Positions 55,200 through 64,000 of a DNA stretch of 64,000 bases are shown piece after piece. The notes beneath the pieces were generated by a model. The model was not told the origin of the DNA. It did no database searches and worked only from the letters and a program-made list of their open reading frames with translations. Made by a program: the position numbers and the translations under genes. The DNA lies in assembly GCA_034231615.1 (NCBI GenBank), contig CM067307.1, positions 3,373,147 through 3,437,146 on the forward strand. The letters are read 5' to 3'. The DNA comes from Meghimatium bilineatum. Its lineage: Eukaryota; Mollusca; Gastropoda; Stylommatophora; Philomycidae. The stretch's first letter is position 1; each line of letters opens with the position of its first letter.

Positions 55200-55470
55200 C
55201 TATTCTTCTGCGTTCATTTCAAACTCCTGCAGATGTAATCCAGAGAATGGAATGTGTTGTGAAATGTTTTATACAACTTTACTGGGATATCTGCACCTTT
55301 CAGCCTGACACATCCGACTTCAGCATGGCTTATGGATAACTGACTTTATATGGGATCGGACAGTCAACTCCACCCCACAAACTCTTTAGTCACCTAATAT
55401 GACATGCATTGAAGGTAAACAATATTGCTATTCTTTACTCCCCTTTCAGTCCCTGTCAACACATTGATGA
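55200..55470 (-). repeat. SINE-like dispersed family, copy
   Basis: In reverse complement, from the poly-A/G-rich head CTGAAAGGGGAGTAAAGAAT to the tail GAAATGAACGCAGAAGAA. Carries the blocks AACTCTTTAGTCACC, CTCCACCCCA and TGCAGATGTAATCCAGAGAA. Confidence 0.85.
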
Positions 55471-55719
55471 GACGACTGCTGTTATAAGAAGTAGCGCAAT
55501 TATGTCCTGGGATCAAGGGTAAATATTACGTAAATAGAACTACCAGTAATCAAGGAAATATAAACATCCTGGTCTCTCTCAAATGTCAGATGACAAAATT
55601 AATGTACAATCCTTGACATTCAATAACAATCATTATATGATATTCCAAGGCTACTGTAATTATGACAAGGAAGTGAATGATTCGCATCGTTGACATGTCT
55701 GTATAAAATGGACAGAAGA

Positions 55720-56400
55720 GAAGGGAGGTGAGATGAAAAGTTGGTGGGAAATGAGGATGGAAATGTGAGGAGAGAGATGAGATAATATGAGAGATTAAAA
55801 GTGATGAGATATGAGATGCTAAGTTGGGAAATCAGACGGTGAGAAGAGAGATGAGATAATAAGAGATAGATTAAAAGAGATGAGATGGGAGATGCTAAGT
55901 TGGGAAATCAGAAGGACAATGGGATAAGCATGTGGAGATATCTATGGAGACAAAGAGATGAGGAGTGATGAAAAGGGAGGAAAGGAAATGTGGAAGTAGA
56001 TGAAAAGCAGGAAGATGACAGGGAGATGAGATGGAAGGAAGATGAGAAGGGAGATAAGAAGGAAGGGAGATGACATGGCAGGGAGTTGACAAGGCAGGAA
56101 GGTGAGAAAGCAAGAACAAAAGGCAGAGAGATGAGAAGGCAAGAACAAAAGGCAAGAAGATGAGAAGAAAGGGAGATGTGAGAAGAGAGATGAGGAGGGA
56201 GAGAGATGACAAGGCAGAGATATGAGAACAGAGATGGGAAAGAAGGTAGATGAGAAGGCAGGAAGATGACAAGAAAGGGAGATGAGAGGGCCGGGAGGTA
56301 GGAGAGCAGGTAGATGGGAGGACAGGGAGATGAGAAGGCAGGTAGATGAAAATGTAGGGATGTGAGAACAAAAGTAAGAACAAAAGGTAGAGAGATAATG
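55720..56400. repeat. Purine-rich low-complexity tract
   Basis: Degenerate GAGATGAGAAGGCAGGGA-type repeats over 680 bp. Almost all purines on +, so all minus frames lack stops; the 180-184 residue leucine/serine/proline frames are not genes. Confidence 0.93.
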
Positions 56401-56439
56401 TCATATACATAACAGGCGGAGAAATCAGAGGACACATAT

Positions 56440-56665
56440 GTACGAGAGGAAAGGCAGACCAAGACTATGATGGATATAAAACATGGAAGACCTTCTTACT
56501 ATAACATTGGAAGTGGCTGGCAAACTTTCACAGAGACTTACAAAGTGAACAACATTCTACAAAGACATATACAGAAATATGAGTGGCATTAAGAAATGCA
56601 CATAGAAAAATATGGAAGAGTCTGAAATAGGCAAAAGACAAGATGTGCTGTTTATGATGTTCTTC
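56440..56665 (+). mobile_element. LINE remnant, C-terminal tail
   Basis: The + frames give VRGKADQD / RKGRPRLWWI and NMEDLLTITLEVAGKLSQ, the GRPR..W.dn...l..l......a.dR tail, with frameshifts. Confidence 0.62.
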
Positions 56666-56689
56666 GTACATCACATGATGATGATGACC

Positions 56690-57165
56690 ATTTGTTACAT
56701 CCATTTTTGAAATTCAGTTATGAAACAAGAGTTATGTTCTTGACTATGAGTTCGCAGATGGCTAAAAAGCCCTACTCTGGCTGCAAATGTCTTGGGTCAC
56801 TTCTCGCATGGGATGACCACAATGGATGGTTTTTTTTATCTACCTGCTTTCTTGCTACTCTTTGCTGTAGAGCTGCTGCATTTATGATCTTTTCAGAAAA
56901 TGTTATACCTTTTTGACTGTAGAGCACTATGTAGTTTTATTTTGTGCAAGTTCTTCCCATGTATGTGGGTCTATTTCAAAGGTTTTCAGTGAGATCTTTA
57001 TTTAAAAAATAGCTTGTCGTTTGACCACCTCGAGATCATATGCATTTCTGCAACTCACCATAGTGAAGTATTTTTGGCAGGCAAAGATCTGGCATACGTA
57101 ATAGAAGATCAGCCCAATGAATCTGTGAGAAATCTGCGTAGTCTAACAGCACAAGAAAATACATA
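56690..57165 (-). mobile_element. LINE remnant with C-terminal zinc-finger tail
   Basis: The minus strand reads ADLLLRMPDLCLPKILHYGEL, later FSEKIINAAALQQRVARKQV, and then a degraded C..C...R...A...L.SHLRTH-like end (LAICELIVKNITLV region). This matches the LINE group seen at 29.3-29.7 kb, whose proteins end in a C2H2 finger. Tail to tail with the + LINE at 56.4 kb. Confidence 0.68.
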
Positions 57166-57169
57166 GCTC

Positions 57170-57740
57170 CATGGTGGAGGGACAAGAAGTGCTATAAAAC
57201 TAACAGCAAACATTTGTTAAAGAAGATGGCATTTCAAATGATCGAATAAATTTTATACACAACTTGTGGCATATCTTTATAGAGCATTGTTTTTCAGCTA
57301 TTACTGAATTCTTAGACCCCCTTCCCCCTTAAATGTTCGGGTTCCTATTGGTTGCTATGCCAGTGTGACATGAATGTCACAAATGTGTTATGTGTTTGAA
57401 CGACTTTGGGATTATGATTTGTCTTCTTCCATCTTTTGCAGGGGTCCATAGAGCTTTCATTTTAGTTTTGGTCGATGGAATGTCCGGCTCTGTGGCAGCA
57501 AGGTACAGGATGTGTCTGTGATGGCCACGGTAACAGTTAAATCCCACCAGACAAGTACGCATCCGTACTGTTCAGAAATCAATAGCAAACTACTGAACAT
57601 ATTTATATTGCCTAGAAAATCAATACAATAACTTACAATGCTAGGTTGCTTGCAACATCCTAAATAGGATATGCCACGAATTTTTGTTTTATGGCCAAGT
57701 ATATCTGTTTCAGCATACATATTATTATACATATATTCTA
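57170..57740. other. Upstream RXR intron; no gene seen
   Basis: A small dispersed repeat copy (reverse) lies near 57545-57630. The 98-residue minus frame ending at 57457 has no recognisable motif. Confidence 0.45.
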
Positions 57741-57744
57741 TGTA

Positions 57745-57985
57745 CGTGCTCACACTCCTGCAGATGTAGTCCGGAGAACGGACTGCATTTTGTCATGGCT
57801 TACAGTTTAGTTGTAATACCTGCACCTTTCAGCCTGACACATTCAACTTCAGAAAGACTTCTAGGTTACTTAGACCCAATATGGGATGGAACAGCAGACT
57901 CCATTCCAAAACCTCCTTAGTCACCTCTTACAACATGAAAGAAAGGAAAAGAGTTTTGCTATTCTTTGCTCCCTTTTCAGGAGCT
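57745..57985 (-). repeat. SINE-like dispersed family, copy
   Basis: Shares CTCCTGCAGATGTAGTCCGG, CCTTTCAGCCTGACACATTC, CAATATGGGATGGAACAGCA and TTGCTATTCTTTGCTCCCTT with the 55.2 and 59.1 kb copies. Confidence 0.85.
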
Positions 57986-58109
57986 CGGCAGTACACTAGT
58001 GATTTTATATATTATTATCTAGCACCTCTACCACAGAAGACAGAAAAATATTAGTAGCATATTCTTTTCAGGAAGTAGCCATCAACCAAGCATATTTTTA
58101 GCTGTAATG

Positions 58110-58215
58110 ATTTTCTAGACAACATACACGTGATTAGTAGTTTGCCATTGATTTCTGAACAGTCCAGATGCACAACTGCCTGTGGCAGAATGTGAACCCA
58201 GTACAATCATAGATG
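58110..58215 (+). repeat. Small dispersed repeat copy
   Basis: TAGTTTGCCATTGATTTCTG AACAGTCCAGATGC, matching 51175-51255 in direct and 38110-38225 and 57545-57630 in reverse orientation. Confidence 0.65.
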
Positions 58216-58790
58216 AGCTGTGTAGTACAGCAGCACAGAGCCGGACAGTAACTATACCTAATATAAGCAAACATTGAAATATTTCATGACACACATTCAG
58301 GTTTCAACAGATACACTTCACAGAATATAACAATTATATGCATCAACAGGTCTTACCGCTGAGACGGACATCGACACATTTTGTGCTGACCCAAAAAATC
58401 TTGGAACTTCACAAAAGTATAATAATAATCGACCACTAAAATATGTTCAGAAATTTGCTCCAAAAAATGTAATATTTTAGACAATAAAAATATTTCCACA
58501 AAAATATCAGTTACCAGCTTAATCAATATTAATAAGAATATTTAGTCAAGTATTTCTTGAAAATCTGGCAAGAAATGTCTGTTCAGAGATGCTGCTAGAC
58601 ATCTTTTATAGCCAGCCAGAGGATGAAAACAAAACATGTTTATCATTACGTCATCTGACAATGTCATCTTATTGATTAGCCCTGGGGTGGGATTTCTTGG
58701 ATGTCTACGCATTTTGCTTCCAAGACAAACAATAACAACAGAAGTCAGCCAAAGATCACGGCCAACGTATTGAGATAAATGTTACATCAC
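58216..58790. other. Upstream RXR intron, no gene seen
   Basis: AT-rich unique sequence. Confidence 0.5.
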
Positions 58791-58796
58791 CCATTT

Positions 58797-58945
58797 TAAG
58801 AAGAATACAGATGTTATTTCAAATTTAAAAATAGAGATCACACATATTTCAGAAGAATACAGATGTTATTTCAGATTTAAAATAGAGATCACACATATTT
58901 CAGAAGAATACAGATGTTATTTCAGATTTAAAATAGATTACATAT
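58797..58945. repeat. Minisatellite, 50-bp unit x3
   Basis: Units of AGAAGAATACAGATGTTATT and TCAGATTTAAAATAGAGATC. Confidence 0.93.
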
Positions 58946-59104
58946 ATTTCCTGATATGTGGGAGGGAGGCATACCAGTTTCAAATTTTGACACAAGGAAC
59001 AAGTTTTCAGATTTTGACTTCAGAAGGGACAACAGATTTCAAATTTTGGACGCAGAAGAAACAATCAGCTTTAAATTTTTGAGGTATAAACGAAGAACAA
59101 GAAT

Positions 59105-59365
59105 CTTGCTTCTTCTGAGTTCCTTTCCAAAGTCGTACAGATTAGCAGGATGTAGTCCAGAGAACAAATGTGTTGTATCATGGTTTATAGCTTGACTGTG
59201 ACATCTGTACATTTTGATAGGACACATCCGACTGCAGCATGGTTTCAGATTGCTTTTACCCTCAATGAAATGGGGCAGTCGACTCCACTCCCAAAGATTT
59301 TCTTAGTTGTCTTTTACAACATGTATGGCAAGTAACAATGTCACTATTACTTGTTCTCCTTTTGG
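59105..59365 (-). repeat. SINE-like dispersed family, copy
   Basis: Reverse-orientation copy with AGATTAGCAGGATGTAGTCC, GACACATCCGACTGCAGCAT, GGGCAGTCGACTCCACTCCC and TTTTACAACATGTATGG. Confidence 0.85.
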
Positions 59366-59474
59366 GTCCAGGCAAGACACAGAATAACAAGCAAATTTGA
59401 TAGAGAAAAGAACTGGCTAGACTCAGATCATAGTGCAAGCTGATGCTGGAACACCATAACAAGGAATTGAACAG

Positions 59475-59645
59475 TTTAATCCCGCCGAAGACGGATGTGT
59501 CAGGCCATTGGCGCAAATAAAACGGCGACACAGCGCATTTCCATTCTCTGGACTATATCCTGCTGGAAATCTAATAGGGCCATTGTCCTACTGCAATAGA
59601 GATCCAGCAGGAGTTTGAGAATGAATGCTGAAGAAGAAGAATAGT
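59475..59645 (+). repeat. SINE-like dispersed family, short subfamily
   Basis: GGATGTGTCAGGCCATTGGC, CATTTCCATTCTCTGGACTA and GGAGTTTGAGAATGAATGC followed by GAAGAAGAA. The GAA-rich 3' end suggests a retroposon tail. Confidence 0.83.
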
Positions 59646-59724
59646 GTAATCATCATGTATTATGTAAACATGATCTTCTTCTTCTAAAATAAGTCCAAAA
59701 GTTGTTGTCTGCTCCTGCTGTCAT

Positions 59725-59830
59725 CATTTCTCACCTGACACAACCACTCCTTCAGTCAACCCAGTTGTAAATGGGTACCTGATGCATGAGTTTGGGATGG
59801 TAAACACAGCAAGGAAGGGAAACGGCTACC
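59725..59830 (+). mobile_element. SINE body fragment
   Basis: CACTCCTTCAGTCAACCCAG and TTGTAAATGGGTACCTGATG match the body of the SINE at 62405-62612. Confidence 0.7.
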
Positions 59831-59919
59831 CCACCTAATAGTTGCTGCGGTTGTGTCCATGAAGAATTATCTTGATCCCAATAGAAGGTATCTGTCATAG
59901 GATCTACATTTATCTTCTT

Positions 59920-60005
59920 CCTCTGCATTTGTTCTCAAACTCCTGCAGATTAGCAGGATATTTGTTCGGAGAACGGAATCTGAGGTAAAATGTCTATAGA
60001 TCTTA
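59920..60005 (-). repeat. SINE-like dispersed family, truncated copy
   Basis: Reverse complement ends TTTGAGAACAAATGCAGAGG; only the 3' end is kept. Confidence 0.65.
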
Positions 60006-60009
60006 CGAA

Positions 60010-60830
60010 CCTTATGTCAAAGAAACATTTACGCAAACCAATGCTAAAAAAAGGCGTATACAGTCATCACTGTTGAACTCGTGCAAACATTAATGATGTT
60101 CCCATACTCCTACTGGAGCAAGACGAGATAATGACAATGATCAAGCTTCTACAACAATTTGTTCTGCTTCTATGTTTGTCCTCACACTCCTATCAGTTGA
60201 CTTGAAGTATTCTGGACTCGACATGATGACAGCACAATTTACTCGAGCTTGACAGAAATTAAGTACTGACAGATAAATCAATACCACTCCATGTTCTGTT
60301 CCATTATAGAGAAACGTCTCCCTCGGTTCTGACCTAGTTCCAGGACGCACATGCCAACACTAGCTTGGATCAATATGTCTTTGTGCCTGGCATGGCTTTC
60401 TTAAGACTGTTAGCAGAGCAAATGTTAACTAGTCCAACCTTACCTGGGACTAAAATGTTTTCTGGGTTCTATTTCTTTTGATAAGATGTGAGACGGCAGT
60501 GACAATTAAAGAGACTTATTCTTATTTGACTTGAAGTTCCCTGAGGATCTGAGCTGAATTATTCAATTGTAAATTTTATGCTGCACTATCCTCTTGTCAT
60601 CCAAATTGATCTAGTCATCTCTAGCTCACATTTGTCATCCACTAGCCTCTTCTAATAGTGTTCCAGTCAAGAGCCTGTCTGGTTATTTTGTTATGTCACT
60701 TTATGAGAGTGTGTCCTATTCATCACCTTGTTTATCTTTAATTCCAGCATCCAGTGCTACTGTTAATTATTTTTTTTCTTACTAATTTTGTTTTTTCAAA
60801 ACCCCCCTTTCTGGTCACGTCAAAATCATC
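60010..60830. other. Upstream RXR intron, no gene seen
   Basis: Unique sequence with several TCTAGTCATC-like words near 60600; nothing coding. Confidence 0.45.
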
Positions 60831-60831
60831 A

Positions 60832-61010
60832 TTTACATTTATTATTTTTTTATCATTTACACTTATTATTTCTTATAATTTACACTTATTATTTTTTATA
60901 ATTTACACATATTATTTCTTATCGTTTACATTTATGATGTCTTATCATTTACACTTATTATTTCTTACCATTTACATTTATTATAATTTACATTTATTAT
61001 TTGTACTGTA
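60832..61010. repeat. Degenerate minisatellite, about 23-bp unit x7
   Basis: Units of ATCATTTACACTTATTATTT with TCTTA or TTTTATA spacers. Confidence 0.85.
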
Positions 61011-61324
61011 CTTATTTATTAGCTTCATTAAGTCATAGTCTCATCTTATTAAGGAAGTTTTGGATATCTACATTTCTAGATTTGGATTTTTGATATAAGG
61101 TCTTCTTATCTAGTATAGTTATCACTCATTTCTGTGTAGATGTGCTATTGTCAATAATTTCTGTGTAAATGTGCTAGTATCACTAAATTTATATGTTGAT
61201 CTGCCTTTATCGCTAAATTTCTGTGTCTTTCATTACTGCTTTCTATGGAGGCTTTCTATGGGCTGTGGAAATAAAGGCCGCTTTGCCATAGCAGACTAGG
61301 TGGCATGTACAGGAAGGATTTTTA

Positions 61325-61425
61325 TTGTATCTCCGAAAGAAAAAAATCCTGTCCCAACTATGGATTGAACCAGGAATACAAGGATCAAAGAACTGCATTC
61401 TAACCACACGGCTCCACTTTGTACA
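61325..61425 (-). mobile_element. tRNA-derived SINE head
   Basis: Reverse complement has GCCGTGTGGTTAGAATGCAG (A box) and CCTGGTTCAATCCATAG (B box). Confidence 0.68.
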
Positions 61426-61574
61426 TTTCTGTTTAGATGTGTTATTATCAGATAATTTCTGTGTTGATGTGCTATTATATTATCACTAAATTTCTCAGGC
61501 CATATATTGACTGATGTACACAAGTAATATTAAAATCACAACAGAAACATGAGATAGTTTACAACAGACAATGC

Positions 61575-61725
61575 AGGAACGACCATCAAAAGCGGATGTG
61601 TCCGACAACTGGCGGAAATAAAATAACACAAAACATGTCTATTCGTTGGTTCTCTTGTTGGAAACCTAGAAGGACTATTATACTGCAACAAGAGAGATCT
61701 AGATGGAATTTGTGAATGAATGTCA
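61575..61725 (+). repeat. SINE-like dispersed family, short subfamily (diverged)
   Basis: AGCGGATGTGTCCGACAACT GGCGGAAATAAAAT, GTTGGAAACCTAGAAGGACT and TTTGTGAATGAATG. Confidence 0.72.
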
Positions 61726-61772
61726 ACAGACAACACCAATACTGGTACTAAGTGTGAACTAATGACAATACA

Positions 61773-61928
61773 CAGGGCCTGTCTTAGGCCATTGCAACCT
61801 ATGCGGCCGCATTGGGCCCCGCACTTCATAGGCCCATAAATTAATATTAGAATTTATTTTATTATCCTCTTCCCTACCCAGAATGGGCCCCGCGCAATCC
61901 GTTTCGCATTGGGCCCCGCCCGGCCTTG
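61773..61928 (-). mobile_element. hAT-type MITE with perfect 8-bp target duplication (copy 2)
   Basis: 156 bp, inverted relative to the copy at 20580-20746, flanked by ACAATACA on both sides (61765-61772, 61929-61936). Shared blocks GGGCCCCGCACTTCATAGGC and CCGCGCAATCCGTTTCGCAT. Right end has a C to T change (GGCCTTG). Confidence 0.9.
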
Positions 61929-62054
61929 ACAATACAGGTACTAAATGTGAGCTACCAGAAGTTTGAAATAATTTCCTTTTGTTGATGCTAGAAAAACACA
62001 TGATGATGATGTCTCATCTCAGAAAATACCAAGCCAGTGTTCAAATACTGAGCT

Positions 62055-62310
62055 GCTGGAGCACAAAAGGGAATTACATAAAAGCAACACTGTTTACCTT
62101 CCATGCATGTCAAAACTGGTGACTAAGGAGGTTATGGAGTGGAGTTTGCTGTCCTACCCCATATAGGTTCAAAGTGACCCAGAAAAAATTAAGCCTGATC
62201 TGTCAAGCCAAAGATATTGCAGCAAATCTCTAGCTTATGACATAAAGCATTCTGTTCTCTGGATTACATCCTGCTAATCTGCAGGATTTTGAGAACAAAT
62301 GCAGAAGAAG
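62055..62310 (+). repeat. SINE-like dispersed family, copy
   Basis: AAAAGGGAATTACATAAAAG, CTAAGGAGGTTATGGAGTGG, TCTGTTCTCTGGATTACATC and tail ATGCAGAAGAAGAAA. Confidence 0.85.
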
Positions 62311-62404
62311 AAATACAGAACAACTGCTCAAGTTTTCTATTTTTCTGCACAAATTTCCAAGCACCGAATGCTTCAAGAACCGAGTAGTTTGAACAATTAG
62401 TTAT

Positions 62405-62612
62405 CACTGTAGCATGGTAGCCTAGTTGATAGTGAGCTTGCTTTCCATCACCGGGTTACAGTCAGGTTCAAAACCACATCCAGACAAACAAAAAAATCCG
62501 GATTGTGATTTCTCGCTTGACACGACCGACCACTCCTCCAGTCGACTCAGCTGTAAATGAGTATATGGCGCATGAGTTAGGGGAGGTAAAGACAGCAAGA
62601 AAGGGAACTTGA
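62405..62612 (+). mobile_element. SINE with tRNA-like head and conserved-type body
   Basis: GTAGCCTAGTTGATAGTGAG (A box) and ACAGTCAGGTTCAAAACC (B box), then a body with ACTCCTCCAGTCGACTCAGC and TGTAAATGAGTATATGGCGC. Body sequence of this kind is widespread among animal SINEs. Most complete SINE in the window. Confidence 0.78.
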
Positions 62613-62795
62613 TGAAAGCAGTAATAAATTCATTTCAAGATGCAGATATCAATGAGGCTGAGAACATACACATACAGAGAATTTTAGAAATGGGAGTATC
62701 TAGAGGTGAGGGAAGGAAAAGTAAATTTTTTTGATAGTCCTGAAGATCACACAATCAACACCTGACCGGGACTCTGAGTCTATATACACTGGGAT
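62613..62795 (+). mobile_element. LINE remnant, RNase H-type C-terminus
   Basis: The + frame: AENIHIQRILEMGVSRGEGR, then after a stop HNQHLTGTLSLYTLGWLLQR, matching the tails at 21.5 kb and 0.2-0.4 kb. Confidence 0.75.
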
Positions 62796-62799
62796 GGCT

Positions 62800-64000
62800 G
62801 CTGCAGCGGAGGATTTTTTTTTAATTGTAAATGTAAATGTCGATAAATTTTCTTTAAGACTTCACAAACCCCTGAGAAGGTAAGACAGACCCCACCCCAC
62901 CCTTGGGTATGACCACCCACAGGAAGAACCCATAATTTAGACTATTTCAGCTTCATAAAACTGTCTTCAGATTTCAAAATGTTGATTTCTAGGAAGACAA
63001 TCTCTCCAAATATAGTTTTACCAATTACTGCCAGACCAGTAACAATTCACAATACAAATGACACTAACTGCGAGAGGAGTAAGTGGGGGGAATGGTATTT
63101 GACCTTTCCTAATCCACAAAAAAACCACATAAGGAAAAGAACATATATATATATATACTGTAGCCAATCTGACATGTCAACAAAATAAAAAGTTACAACA
63201 AATAACTACAGGGTTATAAACTATGACATATTTTGCATATTTCCTCCTTGAAATATCCATCAATATCTAAAACAAATACAAAATGAGTAATGGTACTCTG
63301 TTATTTGCAGGTTGCTTGAAAAATAGTTATCCAAAAATGTCTTTATTTTTTTCTTAAAAAGACAGCTTACAAGTGGGGAAAAATGTGTGCATGTGAGCGA
63401 TTTAGTTTTACATTTTGACATTTAAAAAGGAGAAAGTCAAGATGTGAAAATTGTAACATTTTATGACTATGTAACAAATTGTATGACTACAGATCAATTA
63501 TTGCATTTTTGTTCAGTTAGTCTTCAAATACTTGCAAAGTAATAATTGCAAACTACTACTTTCAAACTGATATATGCTTGCACAGTACTACTTACAAACT
63601 AATATATATTTGCAAAGTATTACTCACAAATTTATAAATACTTACACACTACTACTTGTAAACTGATAAATACTTTAAACTAATTACTAGCAAACTCATA
63701 AATACTTGCACAATAAGACAGATTTTCTGTATTTTGTACAGAATATAATCATCAGGTGCCATCTTATCAATGATGGTTGGCTAGAACAGACCTTCAACAT
63801 TTGTCTCTTGCCTTGATTGTGCACTCTGCAAGCCTGTATCCTGCCCATTTCATAATGGCTCCCTCCCATTTGTATATCTGCCTACCTCTTGATTGCAACC
63901 CCTCAACATGACAGTATTCAAAAAGATGTCATGTCATTTAATATGTTCAGTATATTTTATTTGTTTCATTTCTTTTAATAGTTCTTTGTTTTTATACACA
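62800..64000. other. Upstream RXR intron or flank, no gene seen
   Basis: AT-rich. Contains a (TA)n run at 63142-63159 and, at 63525-63715, about six degenerate copies of a 30-35-bp unit with CAAACTGATAAATACTTGCA. No zinc-finger exon. Confidence 0.5.

Noticed and set aside
55895-56462. Minus frames of 180-184 codons rich in L, S and P, resembling membrane segments
   Set aside because: Purine-rich low-complexity DNA; no stops by composition.
57040-57080. Possible missing RXR first-finger exon (minus: CACTATGGTGAG)
   Set aside because: Surrounding codons are those of a LINE tail (RMPD...LPKILHYGEL), and the C-x2-C zinc ligands are absent.

Overview
The window looks like nuclear DNA of a mollusc, most likely a gastropod. 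It is AT-rich and intron-rich, and most of it is non-coding. Two real protein-coding genes can be supported, both incomplete. (1) On the + strand, three CCP/sushi-domain exons (3760-3936, 12069-12245, 15718-15983) form the 3' end of a secreted or synaptic-matrix protein of the Hikaru genki type. (2) On the - strand, five exons (52997 down to 41295) encode second DNA-binding zinc finger to C-terminus of a retinoid X receptor (RXR). All their splice junctions and phases join correctly. The RXR protein is almost the same as the mollusc RXRs I know, and this is the main evidence for the organism. The two genes converge tail to tail, with about 25 kb between their stop codons. The 5' part of each lies outside the window.

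The rest is transposable-element debris and tandem repeats. There are about 18 remnants of non-LTR retrotransposons (LINEs), most cut down to the reverse-transcriptase C-terminus or RNase H end. There is a hAT transposon with intact terminal inverted repeats and 8-bp target duplication, nested inside a LINE. Two hAT-type MITEs keep perfect 8-bp target duplications. There are also one piggyBac-like MITE, a Tigger/pogo-like transposase remnant with related MITEs, a degraded member of a multicopy protein family in an RXR intron, several tRNA-headed SINE fragments, and a dispersed SINE-like family with about ten copies between 36 and 62.5 kb.

The most striking property is the density of minisatellites. 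About 30 separate arrays have units of 12-65 bp. The largest is a 6.7 kb array of a 22-bp unit (about 305 copies, with higher-order periodicity) inside a Hikaru genki-like intron. Several arrays clearly grew out of coding sequence: the LINE reverse transcriptase at 3.0-3.3 kb, the Tigger C-terminus at 35.3 kb, and the exon/intron boundary of RXR at 44.0-44.4 kb. The last array repeats the real 5' splice site of an RXR ligand-binding-domain exon, so six more consensus donor sites follow the true donor at multiples of 33 bp. Using any of them would add an immediate in-frame stop. This is the observation most worth testing. A second array, of branch-point-like heptamers, sits just upstream of the terminal CCP exon.

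Layout: 0.2-3.7 kb LINE debris and microsatellites; 3.8-16.3 kb CCP gene with two array-filled introns; 16.3-31.3 kb intergenic LINEs, MITEs and minisatellites; 31.3-41.2 kb intergenic SINEs, Tigger and arrays; 41.3-53.0 kb RXR exons and introns; 53-64 kb upstream RXR intron or flank, with MITEs, SINEs and LINE tails but no recognisable first-zinc-finger exon.
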